From Ptiloglossa arizonensis (lineage: Eukaryota > Arthropoda > Insecta > Hymenoptera > Colletidae), in contig NW_027479439.1 of NCBI RefSeq assembly GCF_051014685.1, positions 1 to 64,000 of the forward strand: DNA of 64,000 nucleotides. Reading direction: 5' to 3'. Made by a program: the position numbers and the translations under genes. This document shows, in pieces, positions 62,291 to 64,000 of the stretch; the first letter of the stretch is position 1; each line of letters opens with the position of its first letter. Below the pieces are notes generated by a model. The model did no database searches. It was not told the origin of the DNA and saw only the letters and a program-made list of their open reading frames with translations.

Positions 62291-64000
62291 TTTCGAGCAT
62301 CAGAATTGTGAAAATTTTGAGTTTCTCAACCGTTTCGTACCTCCAAACTGCCATATCTCGCGAACGGATTGACCAATCCGCAAAATTTCTGTTGCATCTG
62401 AAAGTAGAAAGTCGCCCGATTACAACGGTGTGCGTACTTTTCCCCTAGACCGTTCTAGTTATGCTTGTCGAGCATCAGAACTGCGAAAATTTTGAGTTTC
62501 TCAAGCGTTTCTTACCTCCAAACTGCCATATCTCGCGAACGGATTGACCAATCCGCAAAATTTCTGTTGCATCTGAAAGTAGAAACTCGCCCGATTACAA
62601 CGGTATGCGTACTTTTCCCCTAGGCCGTTGTAGTTATTCGTTTCGAGCATGAGAACTGCGAAAATTTTGGGTTTCTCAAACGTTGCTTACCTCCAAACTG
62701 CCATATCTCGCGAACGGATTGACCAATCCACAAAATTTCTGTTGCATCTGAAAGTAGAAACTCGCCCGATTACAACGGTATGCGTACTTTTCCCCTAGGC
62801 CGTCCTAGTTATTCGTTTCGAGCATCAGAACTGCGAAAATGTTGAGTTTCTCAAGCGTTTCTTACCTACAAACTGCCATATCTCGCGAACGGATTGACCA
62901 ATCCGCAAAATTTCTGTTGCATCTGAAAGTAGAAACTCGCCCGATTACAACGGTATGCGTACTTTTCCCCTAGACCGTTCTAGTTATGCTTGTCGAGCAT
63001 CAGAACTGCGAAAATTTTGAGTTTCTCAAGCGTTTCTTACCTCCAAACTGCCATATCGCGCGAACGGATTGACCAATCCGCAAAATTTCTGTTGCATCTG
63101 AAAGTAGAAACTCGCCCGATTACAACGGTATGCGTACTTTTCCACTAGGTCGTTCTAGTTAATCGTTTCGAGCATCAGAACTGCGAAAATTTTGAGTTTC
63201 TCAAGCGTTTCTTACTTCCAAACTGCCATATCTCGCGAACGGATTGACCAATCCGCAAAATTTCTGATGCATCTGAAAGTAGAAACTCGCCCGATTGCAA
63301 CGGTATGCGTACATTTCCCCTAGGCCGTTCTAGTTAATCGTTTCGAGCATCAGAACTGCGAAAATTTTGAGTATCTCAAGCGTTTCTTACTTCCAAACTG
63401 CCATATCTCGCGAACGGATTGACCAATCCGCAAAATTTCTGATGCATCTGAAAGTAGAAACTCGCCCGATTGCAACGGTATGCGTACTTTTCCCCTAGGC
63501 CGCTCTAGTTATTCGTTTCGAGCATCAGAACTGCGAAAATTTTGTGTTTCCCAAGTGTTTCATACTTCCAAACTGCCATATCTCGCGAACGGATTGACCA
63601 ATCCGCAAAATTTCTGATGCATCTGAAAGTAGAAACTCGCCCGATTGCAACGGTATGCGTACTTTTCCCCTAGGCCGTTCTAGTTATTCGTTTCGAGAAT
63701 CAGAATTGCGAAAATGTTGAGTTTCTCAAGCGTTTCTTACCCACAAACTGCCATATCTCGCGAACGGATTGACCAATCCGCAAAATTTCTGTTGCATCTG
63801 AAAGTAGAAACTCGCCCGATTACAACGGTATGCGTACTTTTCCCCTAGACCGTTCTAGTTATGCTTGTCGAGCATCAGAACTGCGAAAATTTTGAGTTTC
63901 TCAAGCGTTTCTTACCTCCAAACTGCCATATCTCGCGAACGGATTGACCAATCCGCAAAATTTCTGTTGCATCTGAAAGTAGAAACTCGCCCGATTACAA
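62291..64000 (+). repeat. Right-end segment resembling the start of the window
   Basis: From about 62,291 the class order follows that at 1-875: AATTGTG with CAACCGTTTCGTACC, GTCGAGCATCAG, CATGAG with TCAAACGTTGC and AATCCACAAAA, AAATGTTGAG with CTACAAAC, then TTATGCTTG. From about 63,150 it resembles 3,140-3,600 instead (TTAATCG, TTACTTCC, TTCTGATG, GATTGCAACGG). Private variants are CCATATCGCGCG near 63,055, GTACATTTCCCC near 63,310 and TTTCCCAAGTG near 63,547. A CAGAATTGCG monomer with CCCACAAAC starts near 63,696. Confidence 0.65.

Larger units (their letters stand above)
1..64000 (+). repeat. Satellite DNA array, ~175-bp monomer, ~366 head-to-tail copies
   Basis: Landmarks such as TCGAGCAT, CTCGCGAACGG and CAATCCGCAAAA recur every 175 bp from base 1 to base 64000, always in the same orientation. 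Starting at base 1, monomers begin at 1, 176, 351, 526, 702, 877 and so on; the phase drifts by only 9 bases over the window because of a few one-base indels. There is no interruption by a gene, mobile element, simple-sequence tract or unique spacer. Neighbouring monomers differ at several positions, yet monomers several kilobases apart are often identical, which is the signature of higher-order repeats. Such arrays are typical of eukaryotic centromeric or pericentromeric heterochromatin; the location is inferred, not shown. Representative GC is 77 of 175 (44%). Both window edges cut through the array, so its true ends lie outside. Confidence 0.98.

Noticed and set aside
1..64000. CRISPR array
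   Set aside because: The repeats are 175 bp, contiguous and similar along their whole length, with no unique spacers, leader or cas genes.
1..64000. Tandem 5S rRNA or tRNA gene cluster
   Set aside because: No internal promoter boxes, tRNA-like cloverleaf or poly-T terminator is visible in the monomer, and sequence divergence is spread over the whole unit rather than sparing a gene-like core.
1..64000. Transposon or retroelement insertion
   Set aside because: I looked for breaks in the 175-bp phase, target-site duplications, terminal repeats and long open frames. The phase never shifts by more than one base at a time and no foreign sequence is seen.
1..64000. Telomeric or subtelomeric simple repeats
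   Set aside because: No runs of short telomere-type units such as TTAGGG, TTAGG or TTTAGGG were seen.
1..64000. Inverted monomers or orientation switch
   Set aside because: Every monomer reads in the same direction; no reverse-complement copy of the landmarks TCGAGCAT or CAATCCGCAAAA was found in array phase.

Overview
The whole window is one uninterrupted satellite DNA array. Monomers of about 175 bp are repeated head to tail in a single orientation from the first base to the last, roughly 366 copies. I see no gene, RNA gene, transposon, unique spacer or inversion. The short open frames of 60-66 codons recur at exact multiples of the monomer length and are by-products of the repeat. A simple 64 kb array with nested higher-order repeats (HORs) points to a eukaryotic nuclear genome, most likely centromeric or pericentromeric heterochromatin. 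I do not recognise the monomer family and cannot name the species. CpG is over-represented (13 per representative monomer, about 1.6 times expectation), which argues against long residence in a heavily CpG-methylated genome, or else for very recent homogenisation.

Layout. (1) 1-12.2 kb: a 34-monomer HOR of 5.95 kb, tandemly duplicated (about 326-6275 and 6276-12225), with an older 14-monomer (2.45 kb) periodicity inside it. (2) 12.2-14.2 kb: a patchwork of about 1 kb blocks copied from different places in region 1. (3) 13.7-22 kb: an 11-monomer (1.925 kb) tandem duplication, then a 15-monomer (2.625 kb) one. (4) 22.4-33 kb: a 26-monomer (about 4.55 kb) duplication and rearranged relatives. 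(5) 33.3-45.6 kb: 7-monomer (1.22 kb), 27-monomer (4.72 kb) and 11-monomer (1.92 kb) duplications nested in one another. (6) 45.5-60.5 kb: a 25-monomer (4.375 kb) HOR in two back-to-back copies that look identical by eye, a 4-monomer expansion, and a third copy missing two monomer pairs. (7) 60.5-64 kb: a return to monomer variants otherwise confined to region 1.

The monomers fall into recognisable variant classes with linked diagnostic changes, and the order of classes defines the HORs. A monomer type with GAGCGACC and CCCCATTAC changes occurs only between about 14.2 and 44.4 kb, while another (GGTTATTCG plus AATTGTG) occurs only at the two ends of the window. This suggests that newer HORs expanded inside an older array.

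The most notable possible functional element is a 16-bp dyad, CGGATTGACCAATCCG (7-bp perfect arms, 2-bp centre), in most monomers once per 175 bp, next to a TCGCGA palindrome. Some classes break the dyad and one changes its centre to TC. A 17-bp minus-strand motif matches the mammalian CENP-B box at 7 of 9 core positions, which is suggestive but not significant alone. All structure was found by reading; identities and boundaries are approximate.
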